From assembly GCA_001839685.1 (NCBI GenBank), contig MLAK01000015.1, forward strand, positions 1 to 14,280: 14,280 nt of DNA, written 5' to 3'. This DNA is from Tritrichomonas foetus. Taxonomy: Eukaryota; Parabasalia; Tritrichomonadida; Tritrichomonadidae. The position numbers were made by a program, and so were the translations under genes. The notes under the pieces are model-generated. The model worked only from the letters and a program-made list of their open reading frames with translations. It was not told where the DNA came from and made no database searches. Shown in pieces: positions 1-8,427 of this stretch. Position 1 is the first letter of the stretch. Each line of letters begins with the position of its first letter.

Positions 1-10
1 GTGGTAGGAC

Positions 11-65
11 AAAGGTTTATGGGATGGTCCCACAAAATCTTTGGGGGACCATTTTGTAAACCTTT
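11..65 (+). repeat. Imperfect inverted repeat / RNA hairpin
   Basis: Arms at 11-31 and 45-65 are separated by a 13-nt loop. AAAGGTTTA (11-19) pairs with TAAACCTTT (57-65), and ATGGTCCC (24-31) pairs with GGGACCAT (45-52). The four positions between these blocks (20-23 against 53-56) are mismatches in DNA. In plus-strand RNA all four become U-G or G-U pairs, giving an unbroken 21-bp helix; in minus-strand RNA they would be A-C or C-A. This suggests a structured plus-strand transcript, for example an untranslated region or a small RNA, whose gene may begin left of the window. A transposon end or a coding stretch is also possible. Confidence 0.6.
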
Positions 66-430
66 CATATAGGAGGAATAAATGGAATTTTTATATGTTA
101 AGCATGTAAATTCATGATTAAAATTCTGTGCTGATTACACCAAATAAATTAAATAATTCATTAAATACAATTAGACAAGAACCATCATCATTTTGAGATG
201 TTTTTTATTTTTTGACATATTTTTTGGAAAATCAATATACACAACGTAAACTTTTTGATATAATCATCTTATATTTGTCAGCTTTATTTTTCTATACAAT
301 TTGATATGCAAACAATTGATATATTTTATCAAAATTTGTATATGATTCGAGGTTTATAGTCAATTTTTGAAAAATATATAGGACTATTTAAATTCAGAAA
401 AAGTTGATACCGTCGAAATAAAGGTTTTGA

Positions 431-436
431 TCAAAA
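431..436 (+). promoter_or_regulatory. Possible initiator TCAAAA at the SCYL2-like start
   Basis: TCAAAA lies immediately before the ATG at 437. Trichomonad initiators normally read TCA(+1)YW, so this is only a partial match; if used, the 5' leader would be about 4 nt. The transporter at 7126 has a similar TCA plus A-run directly before its ATGG. Confidence 0.2.
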
Positions 437-3289
437 ATGGGAAGTGGCGCATCACTCAATTATAGCGGAATCACACCACTTTTCGACCTGGGAATTTGGC
501 GAGTCCACTCTGGCATCCAGAAAAGTACCTCAATTCCGGTTTCAATATGGACTCTGGATTATTCGAAATTAAAAAAACTCGATAAAAATAAAAAAGAACG
601 AAAACATATAATTCAACAAATCGCATCATCCGTTACAATCATGTCGAAAGTTTCGCACCCGAACTTTTTGAAAATCATCGAAATTTCTAATCAAGTAAAT
701 AAATTTTTTTCTTTTGCGGCCGAACCAGTCTTCTTTCCGCTATCTTCATTATGTAACAATTATGTTCAATCACCTGCAAATTCACCATCGCGCCAGAATT
801 CACTTTTAACCCTTACAGCTGATGAAAAAATATATATTATCCAACAAATTTCGTTTCTAATTCGATTCATTCATAACGATATGAAATACGCACTTATTGA
901 AATCGTTCCTTCTGCTTTTGTTTTTTCCGAAAACTTTCAAATAAAGCTTTGCAATTTTGCGCGAGCTTCACCAGCATCGAACGATACAACAACCATCAAC
1001 GATACGCCTTATGGTCGAATATTTCACCTTCCCTTTGAATTCACACCACCAGAAGTTGCATTCAAACAACCGCTCACTCGAAAAATTGATTCTTTCATGT
1101 TTGGAATTTTTGCTGAGTTTCTTCACATTGGTGAATCTCCACTTTCTCCTTTTTTTTCAATGGAATCACACATTGGCCAAAATAACAATTCATCGCAAAC
1201 AAATAACGAAATGGAAAATGATATGATTCATGAGATGAATAATGATATAAAGAATAATGAAAATGATTTGAACTATCTCAATAATGATGTTGATAATGAG
1301 TGTATTTTTGCGAGTGCTAAAAAAATGAATACATTTCAACACTATTCACATAAAAATGGAGAATTTGAAGTTTTTAAAAATGCTTCATGTTTCGACAATG
1401 AACCAAATACTCTGAATCAAAATATTGAAAATAATGAATTCACCTATTGTATGAAAAATGATGGAAATGATGTAGTTGTAGAAGCAAGTAATTATCCTTT
1501 AGAAAATGTATATCATGTTGTAAATAATTTCATGCCAGAAGAATCTATTGACATATTAAATCAATGTTTATCAAGCTCACCAACAAACCGACCTGATTTC
1601 AACACGATTTGTGTGAGTTCAATGTTCCTTGAAAATGAAATTGCACAGCTTTTATCAGAATTGGATAATTTCACTTTCATTTTCTCAGAAGATTACACAG
1701 CAAATTCACCAATCAGTAATCAAACTAAAGACCAATTCAAAGAATATGTTTCAGAATTAACTGAAAGAGTTATTAGCAATGGAAATCAAAAGCAGATATT
1801 TTCAGAAAGAATTTTTGTTAAGAAAATTTTCCCTTTATTGATTAAAGCATCATTAGTTGATCATAATTTAGGCTCAGTCTCGTTGAATTCACTTTTCGAC
1901 ATCATAAAAGCAACAGATTTTTACAGTGAAAATCATCAAGACTTTGCAAGCCAAATAATGGAAAATTTGAAACCATTACTGGAAATTAAAAAGCCTGAAA
2001 CTCTAATGGCATCATTCCTTTCACATATCGATTTAATCATGGATAGGACTGCAATAGATAAACTGTCTACATATGTTCAACCAATTATAATGAATGCGAT
2101 CACTAGTGATGTTGGTGAACTATTATCAAATGGGCTACAATCTATTGGGGTTGTAATTGCTCTTGTTGATAAAGAAGCTTTGAATTCACAGATTTTGCCA
2201 CAGATGCTGGCTATTTTGAATAAAACTGAGGTCCCAAGGGACGCAGTTGCAATTATTCGCGCTTTAAAAATTTGTTTAAATACTGCAACCCCAGTTTTTA
2301 TTGCAAATAGTATATTTCCAGCTATTAAAAAGCTATGGGTGAAAAATTCATGGATTTCAACTGCATCTCCAATAGCAGATCTCATCGAAGCCTTTGCATC
2401 AATGAAATCATTCAAAGCATCAACAAAGTCACCATCTTCTATTGAAACAACATTCGTCCCCAATAATGATACATTTTCAAATTCCAACTCTTTTTCCAAT
2501 GTTTCAAATAATCATTCTAATTTAAATAACAAATACACACAATTCACTGATTTCTCTGGATTTTCTCCTTCTTCAAAAACTTCGGAAAATTGTACGTTTG
2601 TTATGAATCATCAAAAACAATGTGAAGCTCAAATCGAAGTCGAAATGAAGGTTTGTGCTACTTTGGCGTTAGAGATTGCATCTAATCCACAAGTTGATCC
2701 ACCAACACAATTAAAACTTTTAAATTATATCTCAACTCTTTGCAATCGAGTGAAAAATGAAAGAAATCTCAATCCTGAAAATGAGGCTCCAAATAATGAT
2801 AATTATGACAGTAGAAGCGAATTAAACGAAGATATTCGATTTAATCATCAAAAACATTTTTGTCCCATTCCAAATCATACAAGAAATCGATCAGCACCAA
2901 GCAATGAGAAAAGAGAAATTCCAAATAAAATATCGAGTCCCAATAATATGAATTCACGGCGATATACAGGTAGAAAAATGTCTGCTCATAATTTTGATCC
3001 ATTTTCGGTTTTATCTTCAATAAATTCGAAGAAAAATTCAGATACTCACTTTTCTAACAAATCATATCAACAGCAAGATTCTGATGCATCAGAAAAAATG
3101 ACACTTCAAATTCAATCGCAAAACATATCGCCAACTAGATTATTAAGTTCCCCAACGAATAGTCCCATGTGGGAATTTGATCCTCAATCAGAAAACTCTT
3201 CAAGCCCTGAAAGGCCAATGCATGTCAACAAAGGATCAATCGCAGATTTTTGTGAAGGAGATCTGGATTTTGATGTAAATATAGAATAG
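437..3289 (+). CDS. SCYL2-like: SCY1-like (SCYL2-type) pseudokinase with HEAT-like repeats
   Basis: SCYL2/CVAK104-family proteins are catalytically weak kinase-like scaffolds acting in clathrin-dependent Golgi and endosome traffic. The kinase-like domain spans about residues 14-398. The catalytic motifs are lost: the VAIK position reads PVSIWTL, the HRD region reads HNDMKYAL (146-153) and the DFG position reads CNF (172-174). Family hallmarks remain: AEPVF (95-99), PEES (367-370) and SPTNRPDF (381-388). An Asn-rich insert of about 110 residues (245-355) interrupts the C-lobe. Residues about 415-660 are helical and match the SCYL2 HEAT region (for example PLLEIKKPETLMASFL). The tail (about 680-950) is disordered, Ser/Asn-rich, with SP motifs and a DPF at 854-856. 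The N-terminus MGSGAS fits N-myristoylation and supports this ATG. The stop is TAG, with TAAA at 3306-3309 a candidate poly(A) signal. The gene is intact, without introns, and convergent with the kinase downstream. Confidence in the family is high; the subfamily is likely. Confidence 0.88.
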   Translation: MGSGASLNYSGITPLFDLGIWRVHSGIQKSTSIPVSIWTLDYSKLKKLDKNKKERKHIIQQIASSVTIMSKVSHPNFLKIIEISNQVNKFFSFAAEPVFFPLSSLCNNYVQSPANSPSRQNSLLTLTADEKIYIIQQISFLIRFIHNDMKYALIEIVPSAFVFSENFQIKLCNFARASPASNDTTTINDTPYGRIFHLPFEFTPPEVAFKQPLTRKIDSFMFGIFAEFLHIGESPLSPFFSMESHIGQNNNSSQTNNEMENDMIHEMNNDIKNNENDLNYLNNDVDNECIFASAKKMNTFQHYSHKNGEFEVFKNASCFDNEPNTLNQNIENNEFTYCMKNDGNDVVVEASNYPLENVYHVVNNFMPEESIDILNQCLSSSPTNRPDFNTICVSSMFLENEIAQLLSELDNFTFIFSEDYTANSPISNQTKDQFKEYVSELTERVISNGNQKQIFSERIFVKKIFPLLIKASLVDHNLGSVSLNSLFDIIKATDFYSENHQDFASQIMENLKPLLEIKKPETLMASFLSHIDLIMDRTAIDKLSTYVQPIIMNAITSDVGELLSNGLQSIGVVIALVDKEALNSQILPQMLAILNKTEVPRDAVAIIRALKICLNTATPVFIANSIFPAIKKLWVKNSWISTASPIADLIEAFASMKSFKASTKSPSSIETTFVPNNDTFSNSNSFSNVSNNHSNLNNKYTQFTDFSGFSPSSKTSENCTFVMNHQKQCEAQIEVEMKVCATLALEIASNPQVDPPTQLKLLNYISTLCNRVKNERNLNPENEAPNNDNYDSRSELNEDIRFNHQKHFCPIPNHTRNRSAPSNEKREIPNKISSPNNMNSRRYTGRKMSAHNFDPFSVLSSINSKKNSDTHFSNKSYQQQDSDASEKMTLQIQSQNISPTRLLSSPTNSPMWEFDPQSENSSSPERPMHVNKGSIADFCEGDLDFDVNIE
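1195..1310 (+). repeat. AATGA-rich low-complexity tract inside the SCYL2-like gene
   Basis: The words AATGA, AATGAT and GAAAATGAT recur many times over about 115 bases. They encode an Asn/Asp/Glu/Met-rich segment (about residues 253-291) inside the kinase-like C-lobe. It looks like slippage-type expansion of simple sequence that stayed in frame. The flanking kinase-like sequence resumes at about residue 360. Confidence 0.65.
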
Positions 3290-3614
3290 ATTATCTTTTT
3301 GTATTTAAACGCTCACCATGATATTATATTCTTCTTTTTTCTCCTTCATCCAGTTTTATTGTCATGTTTTAATGTTCCGTAATTTCCTTATTGCTTATCG
3401 CATTGCGAGTTAATATCATTAACAAATGATTTAGTAGATAGTAAAAATCAGTATAATTAACAAATGAATCAGTATAATTTACAAATAGTGTCTCAGGAAG
3501 ACCATTAAACAAAATTCTATTTTAAAGATTAAGTGGGAAAAATAAAAGGATTGTTTTGTAATCGAGTTTTTTAAATAATAATAATATAAACAATGAAAAC
3601 ATATATATATTGTA
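3290..3614. other. Convergent spacer between the SCYL2-like gene and the kinase
   Basis: The 3' ends of two genes meet here. TAAA at 3306-3309 follows the plus-strand stop by 16 nt and could be its polyadenylation signal. For the minus-strand kinase, TAAA is read on the minus strand about 40 nt past its stop, inside the TTTTTTAAAT at about 3567-3576. The middle holds a two-copy 21-bp tandem repeat, and an AT dinucleotide run lies near 3600. No gene was recognised. Confidence 0.55.
3446..3487. repeat. 21-bp tandem repeat, two copies
   Basis: The unit begins AATCAGTATAATT and ends ACAAATG or ACAAATA. Copies lie at 3446-3466 and 3467-3487 and differ at two positions (A/T in the middle and the last base). 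A partial related copy (TTAACAAATGATT) lies just upstream at about 3418-3431. This is probably a minor local duplication in the intergenic region. Confidence 0.75.
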
Positions 3615-4592
3615 TTATATAGCCAAAATTATATTTGCGTTAAACTGTTTCTGGCTCAATATTGTTTTGTTCGGTATTGGTCTAGACAGCAATCTTCTGC
3701 AACGTGAAGAATAAGCCTCTGGCGTTTGTTTAGTGATTTTGTTTTTGGTAAAGATTTCGAATGATGCAACTGAAATCGCAGTCACAAGATCTGATGCTGT
3801 TGGACGTAGTTCTGGTGATTTTTCACAGCACATTCGAATTATATCAGCGATTTCTGGATGCACAAATGATGGAACATGAATTCGATCAAAATTGTAAATT
3901 TCATAATAAATATCTTGATCTTTGGTACTTTTCCATGTTTATCTATTAGTTAATAATGTGAATGCTACGATTCCAAAACTCCATATATCACATTTAGTAA
4001 TATCAACTTTGCTGAGCTTGGAGTTAAGAATTTCTGGCGCAGTATAATGAAGTGTTCCGCAGGCATCATAGTAATGTGAGATATTTTCTGTTGTTATTTC
4101 ACAGCATCCAAAATCGCCTAATTTAGCGTTATTATTGGCATCCATGAAGATATTATCAAGCTTAATATCCCTGTGAACCACATTTCGATTGTGCATGTAT
4201 TCCAACGCTTCTGCAAGATTCGCCAATATTCGAACTTTTTCAATGAATGGCAAATTCATTTGCTTTTTAAGATATGATATCAGATCACCATTAGCACAGT
4301 ATTCTAATACAAGAACGATGTACTCATCCGTGTAAATCGTTTCATAGCTGCGCACAATTTTATCAGATTTCATGAAACCTTGGATGCGGCTTTCCCTTTC
4401 CAGCATCTTGAACATCCCATTTTCAGTGAATTCTTTTCTCCTGAGAATTTTCAATACATATTTTTGCGTTTTATCTCTCTTGGAAACTGCAATGAAGACA
4501 TCACCATTCTGGCAGGGACTGATGTATTCAACCAATCTATAGTTTCCGACTGTGTGGAGGGGAGCCAGGTACTCCATACTTTTTTCAAACAT
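3615..4592 (-). pseudogene. Ser/Thr protein kinase interrupted by a single in-frame TAA
   Basis: This is a eukaryotic protein kinase of 326 codons in one frame, broken only by a TAA at 3939-3941 (codon 218). Before the stop: a degenerate Gly-loop (ISPCQNGDVF, 24-33, only the last Gly kept), ATP Lys K48, E67, HRDIKLDN (140-147), DFG (160-162), TAPE (184-187) and DIWSFG (202-207). The same frame continues after the stop with TWKSTKDQDIYYEI and the conserved SPELRPTASDLV (the Arg of subdomain XI is R263), then a short basic tail. The stop replaces a variable residue where kinases read TGRxPW. Ending there would remove helices G to I. The start at 4592 is the first ATG, with TCATAG 10 nt upstream. 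It may be a young pseudogene, a stop read through, an allelic difference or a sequencing error. The catalytic residues are otherwise intact; the exact kinase group is unclear. Confidence 0.8.
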
Positions 4593-4598
4593 GATAAA

Positions 4599-4604
4599 CT
4601 ATGA
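4599..4604 (-). promoter_or_regulatory. Candidate initiator TCATAG of the kinase
   Basis: On the minus strand TCATAG fits the trichomonad TCA(+1)YW initiator, with the +1 A 10 nt before the ATG at 4592. That matches the short leaders known for this group. The motif is short, so a chance match is possible. Confidence 0.45.
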
Positions 4605-5068
4605 TGTGTTCACAAAAATTACAACGAAACATATTTCAATAAGTTATAAATCGCTAAAAATAAAACTGTAAAATGTATTCAATTTATTTTAATTGAATGC
4701 AACAGAAAAATTCTATAGAAGTTTTTGAATAAGTATAGAGAAATTTTGAATGAAAGTCCATTAAATAATTGAATATGAGGGTTGACTAGATTATGAATTA
4801 TTTTCTGAGTGATATCAGAAATATTCAAAATAGAATAATAATCATAGTCAAATTTATTCAAAATTGGAGATAGAATTATACAAATACTTTCAATTATTCT
4901 GATTCATTATATCGTAGATTCTGTTTTTTTTTCTGAGTAACGCAAAAGTTCAAACTATTCGTGCTATTAGATAACATAAAAAACTAATAGTAATCAGTAA
5001 TGGATATCCATTTTCATTAGTATCATGACTTGTCGAAGATCACATAATTTTGGTTCTTATTTTTTGTC

Positions 5069-5122
5069 TTTTTTTTTTTTTTTTTTTGAAAGAAAAATTC
5101 AGAAATTCAGAAATTCAGAAAT
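5069..5122. repeat. T19 run followed by an 8-bp tandem repeat
   Basis: Nineteen consecutive T residues occupy 5069-5087. Seven bases later the unit AAATTCAG is repeated three times (5095-5102, 5103-5110, 5111-5118) and followed by a partial AAAT. This is simple-sequence DNA of the slippage type; the copy number may vary among isolates. Confidence 0.85.
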
Positions 5123-5182
5123 ATTACCTTTATAGGTGAAATAAAAAATCCCAAAAAAATATCTATCCTTTCAATAGTTCGG

Positions 5183-5204
5183 CCTTATCGTATTGGTGAT
5201 AAGG
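5183..5204. repeat. Small inverted repeat, 7-bp arms
   Basis: CCTTATC (5183-5189) and GATAAGG (5198-5204) are perfect inverted copies around an 8-nt loop. It is isolated in the spacer and is not followed by a T run. No function is assigned; it may be chance. Confidence 0.4.
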
Positions 5205-5606
5205 AAAACATCAAATTTTTCTTCACAAGGAGTGAGGTAAACCAGAATTGTCCATATTTTTTTCAATGACGTTGAATATAAAATGATAAAAACTATTGAA
5301 AATTCGAGCTTTATTGATTTGGATCTCAAATTGTTAAATTAAGTGAACTTTTTGAAATATTTGTAGAATTTGAAGAAGAATTCAAATTTTGTTAGATTGA
5401 TATTTTTCAATATAAGAGAAGACTTTTTGTGTAAGGGTGTAAAATTCATTTTTCAATTTTAGCCAAAAATTGAAAGTGTAAAAAAATAATTAGTGAAATA
5501 ACTCATATAAAATAATCTTCACTCATTTTGAAAATGAATATCATGGTTATCAAAGGGTTGAATTCTTGAAACTCTAAATTGTTTGATTGAATACTGTTAA
5601 CAAAAA

Positions 5607-5623
5607 TCACATGAGTCATGTGA
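5607..5623. promoter_or_regulatory. Perfect 17-bp palindrome with a TGAGTCA core
   Basis: TCACATGAGTCATGTGA has perfect 8-bp arms around a central G. Its core TGAGTCA (5612-5618) is the consensus bound by AP-1/GCN4-type bZIP factors in other eukaryotes. A second TGAGTCA lies 68 bp away inside another dyad. Binding in this organism is untested, and a dyad of this size alone can occur by chance. Confidence 0.35.
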
Positions 5624-5667
5624 CATAACATATCTCTTATGGCTCTATAGAATTTTATACTCAGAAA

Positions 5668-5701
5668 AAAATAATTGAATGAGTCACTATTCAATTATTT
5701 T
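5668..5701. repeat. Perfect 13-bp inverted repeat around a TGAGTCA motif
   Basis: Arms AAAATAATTGAAT (5668-5680) and ATTCAATTATTTT (5689-5701) flank the 8-nt centre GAGTCACT. The last T of the left arm together with the centre gives TGAGTCA at 5680-5686. It could form a hairpin or a cruciform, or serve as a protein-binding dyad. The arms are AT-rich, which lowers significance. Confidence 0.5.
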
Positions 5702-6033
5702 CGAAAATAAAAAGGAATGTTCGAAATTTATTGTTACTCTGTAAACAGTAAAAAAAATAATTTCATGTTATGAATTATGGATATTGAGAAACCAAGGCAC
5801 AGCGTTATAAAATTTTCGGTTTTTCCTCTATCTATCTATAAAATTACTTTTTCATTTTTGTTAAAAAAACGTATAATTAATGTAGATTAATATTAAATTA
5901 GAAGTTATATGTTTATTTCTATTCTATTATCGAGAAAGATAAAAATTTAGGAAATCATTATTTTTCTCTCTGGATTTTACAATTTTTAGGGCATCAATTT
6001 TACTAAGACACTGTGTAATAATCATTATTGTAA

Positions 6034-6066
6034 GATTAGATCACCGTTTTAGCGGTGCATTTAATC
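6034..6066. repeat. Imperfect hairpin with a GC-rich inner stem
   Basis: The inner stem is CACCG/CGGTG around the loop TTTTAG (6042-6057). The outer stem GATTA/TAATC pairs at 6034-6038 and 6062-6066. Two copies of AATCGTTCAT follow at 6063-6072 and 6086-6095. A small structured RNA is conceivable, but no class was recognised. Confidence 0.35.
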
Positions 6067-6331
6067 GTTCATTTTGTTTAATAGAAATCGTTCATGTACA
6101 TCAATTAGATATTGTTTAAAACTCTCAGAAGATGATTTAGAATTATTTGGTTTCAATATACCACTTCTCAGAGTATTAAATATGTGATTTTATGGAACAA
6201 TATTCTGAAAAATAACGAAGTAAAATAAATGACATTGATCAAACGAAAATTAAGACTTCTGAATCATTAGGTATACCATACACATTTTACTCGTATTCAA
6301 CTCATGATTTCTCATTCAAATTACAATTAAA

Positions 6332-6559
6332 ATGAAAGATGTCTTTTCTTGCTTCTTAATAATAGTCATAATATTCTTAATATATCTTAATTCACATCTC
6401 CATCTTTACTTTTCGAATATTGGTTCATTACATTTTAAGTTTCCTACATTTAATCCGATCTTACTGCCGACCATATCATACATCCTATCGCTTAATCTAT
6501 TATTTCGCACATTAATTAATACATTTGACTTCAGCTTGTTGCTGGTCTTATTCATTTGA
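6332..6559 (+). CDS. Weak candidate small hydrophobic protein
   Basis: This 75-codon ORF begins with ATG, and a TCATT initiator-like motif (+1 A at 6314) lies 18 nt upstream. The product is very rich in Leu, Ile and Phe, with possible membrane segments at about residues 6-20, 43-57 and 67-75. No family was recognised. Hydrophobic ORFs of this length arise easily from AT-rich spacer DNA, and a TCAYW match within 30 bases is expected by chance at roughly one in six starts. I consider it more likely spurious than real. Confidence 0.15.
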   Translation: MKDVFSCFLIIVIIFLIYLNSHLHLYFSNIGSLHFKFPTFNPILLPTISYILSLNLLFRTLINTFDFSLLLVLFI

Positions 6560-6660
6560 AAATAGTGAAGACATCATGTTCAATATTCAAAATATAATCA
6601 AGATGGCCTAATTGCTGATCAGTTTATTTAGAATCGAACAACAAAATTGGTTGAGATTTT

Positions 6661-6719
6661 ATTTGGTAAGTTACATAAAAATCTAAACTTTCTAAAAGTG
6701 ATGACGAAACTTACCAAAT
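6661..6719. repeat. 12-bp inverted repeat, 35-bp spacer
   Basis: ATTTGGTAAGTT (6661-6672) and AACTTACCAAAT (6708-6719) are perfect inverted copies, about 400 bp upstream of the sugar transporter. It may be a regulatory dyad, the remnant ends of a tiny element, or chance; by rough estimate such a match is not rare in a window of this size. Confidence 0.4.
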
Positions 6720-7125
6720 TTTGTCTATTAGAGTATTGTTGCAAAGATAATTTTCGTAAAAAGACAGAGTGATATTAAGTTTCTTCATTCCAATCAAGTT
6801 AGAAAAAGTGGAAAGATAGTACAACCAATCTTTGGAGCAATAAAAATGAAATAATAATTGTAATATGGCATATTCGAAAGTTGATCATGATGATTTTTTT
6901 TTTTGTTAGATTTGTTATATGATCATATCCAGAAGTTTTACAACTATGATAGTGATATTAAATTGTGTGGGAAATGACATATTGTCGATTGTCAAAAAGT
7001 TATTTCAGAATCTATTCAAATTTTTCGGTTTTTATTTATGAGTTTATTTGGCCAATGTCATTAATCGCCAAAAATAAATGTGAAATGGACGATAGATTAC
7101 ATCAATTGAAATATTCAAAAAAAAA

Positions 7126-8427
7126 ATGGTAAATCTGATATACGTTCTTTGTAATCGTTCCTTTGGACAAATCTGTGTCTTGCTTTTAGCCTCACTTTCT
7201 CTTGGTGTTGCCATCACCTTCCCATCACCCACGCTTACCGATATTGCCTCAGATTTTCAAATGTCTGATGCTCAGTCCAGTCTTTTCAATGCAATCACTT
7301 CGCTTACAGCAGTAGTTGGACCATTTATCACCAGTGTTACGGTCAACAAACAAGGTCGCCGCCCTACGTTATTTATATTCGCATTTCTTTGCGCGATATC
7401 ATGGGTACTTTTGCTTACAATTTCATATCAAAATCGTAATCTTGCAATTCTCCATCGCGCTATTCTCGGAATATCCATCGGCGGCTTCTCAGCAGTTAAT
7501 CCAATGTATATCATGGAGCTCTCCCCTTTCGAGCTTAGAAGCATCTACGGAACTATGAACCAATTTGGAATCACACTAGGAATAATGATCACCAACTTTT
7601 TGGGAATGTACTTGAATTGGCGCCGCTTGGCCACTTGTGCACTTTTATTGCCACTCCTTTTAATGGCACTTTTATATATTGTTGTTCCAGAATCACAAGC
7701 TTTTCTGAAGTCCAAAAATTCAAAAATTTCATCCACCTTTTCCAATGACAATCTAGCATCAGCTGCTGGACAAGCAAGTCATAAGCCTTCATTATGTGGA
7801 AGAAGATACTTAGGAAGTATAATTATGGGGATTATGATGATGTTCTTCCAGCAGTTTAGTGGAATTAATGCTGTTTTATCTAATTTGGGAACACTCATAG
7901 CATCAAGAACTGGACCAACATTTGCAGCATCAGCACAATGTATATCTTGTCTCCTTTGTATTACAGTAATTGAAATAATTGGAAGGAAAGCAACATGGAT
8001 GATTTCTCTTTTTGGATCTTCTCTTTCAATGTTTGTATTAGCTTTTAATTATTCTATTGTAATTGCTGAAGGGCCGAAAGTTTCTGCGATTTGCGCTTTT
8101 GCTTATCTCTTCTTCTTCTGCTTTGGACTTGGACCAATACCATGGTTTGTGACACCAGAAATGTTTCCAGACAATCTTCGAGGTGCAGCAAGCTCGTTAT
8201 TTTCCGCTCTCAATTGGATCTTCTCATTCATAGTCGTCCTTATTTATCCATGGCTGGTTGATTCAATCGGGCCATCTACAACTTTATGCTTGTTTTCTGG
8301 TGTTCTTGCTTTTGGTGGATTTTATGGAATGACTCGAATCAATGATCATCCCAAACCGGTGCAACAGATTGGTGATGAAACACCAAGCTTCGCTGATGTA
8401 ATGGTTGACGTCTCAAATGAAATGTAA
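7126..8427 (+). CDS. MFS sugar transporter (GLUT/SP family)
   Basis: A 12-helix facilitator of the sugar porter family, expected in the plasma or an internal membrane and moving glucose or a related hexose. Motifs in order: GRRPT (77-81, loop between helices 2 and 3), ELSPFELRSIYG (131-142), PES (188-190, end of helix 6), QQFSGIN (242-248, helix 7), GRK (286-288, loop 8-9), GPIPWFVTPEMFP (336-348, helix 10) and LRGAA (351-355). Helix 1 reads LSLGVAITFPSP, closer to the GLUT6/8 and ERD6 branch than to bacterial xylose porters. At 433 residues it is slightly short, with a small central loop (about 190-226) and short tails. The ATGG follows a TCA plus ten-A stretch and is the first in-frame Met. 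Upstream ATGs at 7078 and 7085 would be out of frame or immediately stopped. The stop TAA plus A forms TAAA. The gene is intact and intron-free; the substrate is inferred from the family. Confidence 0.93.
   Translation: MVNLIYVLCNRSFGQICVLLLASLSLGVAITFPSPTLTDIASDFQMSDAQSSLFNAITSLTAVVGPFITSVTVNKQGRRPTLFIFAFLCAISWVLLLTISYQNRNLAILHRAILGISIGGFSAVNPMYIMELSPFELRSIYGTMNQFGITLGIMITNFLGMYLNWRRLATCALLLPLLLMALLYIVVPESQAFLKSKNSKISSTFSNDNLASAAGQASHKPSLCGRRYLGSIIMGIMMMFFQQFSGINAVLSNLGTLIASRTGPTFAASAQCISCLLCITVIEIIGRKATWMISLFGSSLSMFVLAFNYSIVIAEGPKVSAICAFAYLFFFCFGLGPIPWFVTPEMFPDNLRGAASSLFSALNWIFSFIVVLIYPWLVDSIGPSTTLCLFSGVLAFGGFYGMTRINDHPKPVQQIGDETPSFADVMVDVSNEM

Larger units (their letters stand above)
1..436. 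other. Spacer upstream of the SCYL2-like gene
   Basis: I see no convincing gene here. The first 70 bases are richer in G+C than the rest and hold the hairpin described separately. On the minus strand a frame opens with ATG at 68-66 and runs off the left edge (22 codons visible), but it is too short to call and coincides with the hairpin. From about 70 to 436 the DNA is AT-rich non-coding sequence. It presumably includes the promoter of the gene starting at 437, although no TCAYW initiator lies within the last 40 bases. Confidence 0.6.
4605..7125. other. Divergent spacer between the kinase and the sugar transporter
   Basis: About 2.5 kb of AT-rich DNA without a convincing gene. It holds a 19-nt T run (5069-5087), an 8-bp tandem repeat (5095-5122), several dyads (5183-5204, 5607-5623, 5668-5701, 6034-6066 and 6661-6719) and one weak small ORF (6332-6559). 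Both flanking genes are transcribed away from it, so it should contain both promoters. A TCATTA initiator-like site lies at 7058-7063, 66 nt before the transporter ATG; two other ATGs lie between, so it may not be the site used. Confidence 0.55.

Noticed and set aside
1..68. Minus-strand ORF starting at 68 and leaving the window
   Set aside because: Only 22 codons are visible, and the sequence is better explained by the inverted repeat.
2077..2499. 140-codon open frame on the minus strand inside the SCYL2-like gene
   Set aside because: It is a shadow of the HEAT-repeat coding frame; the plus-strand protein matches a known family along this stretch.
5503..5694. 63-codon minus-strand ORF across the two TGAGTCA dyads
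   Set aside because: It begins at TTG rather than ATG, spans inverted repeats, and resembles no family.
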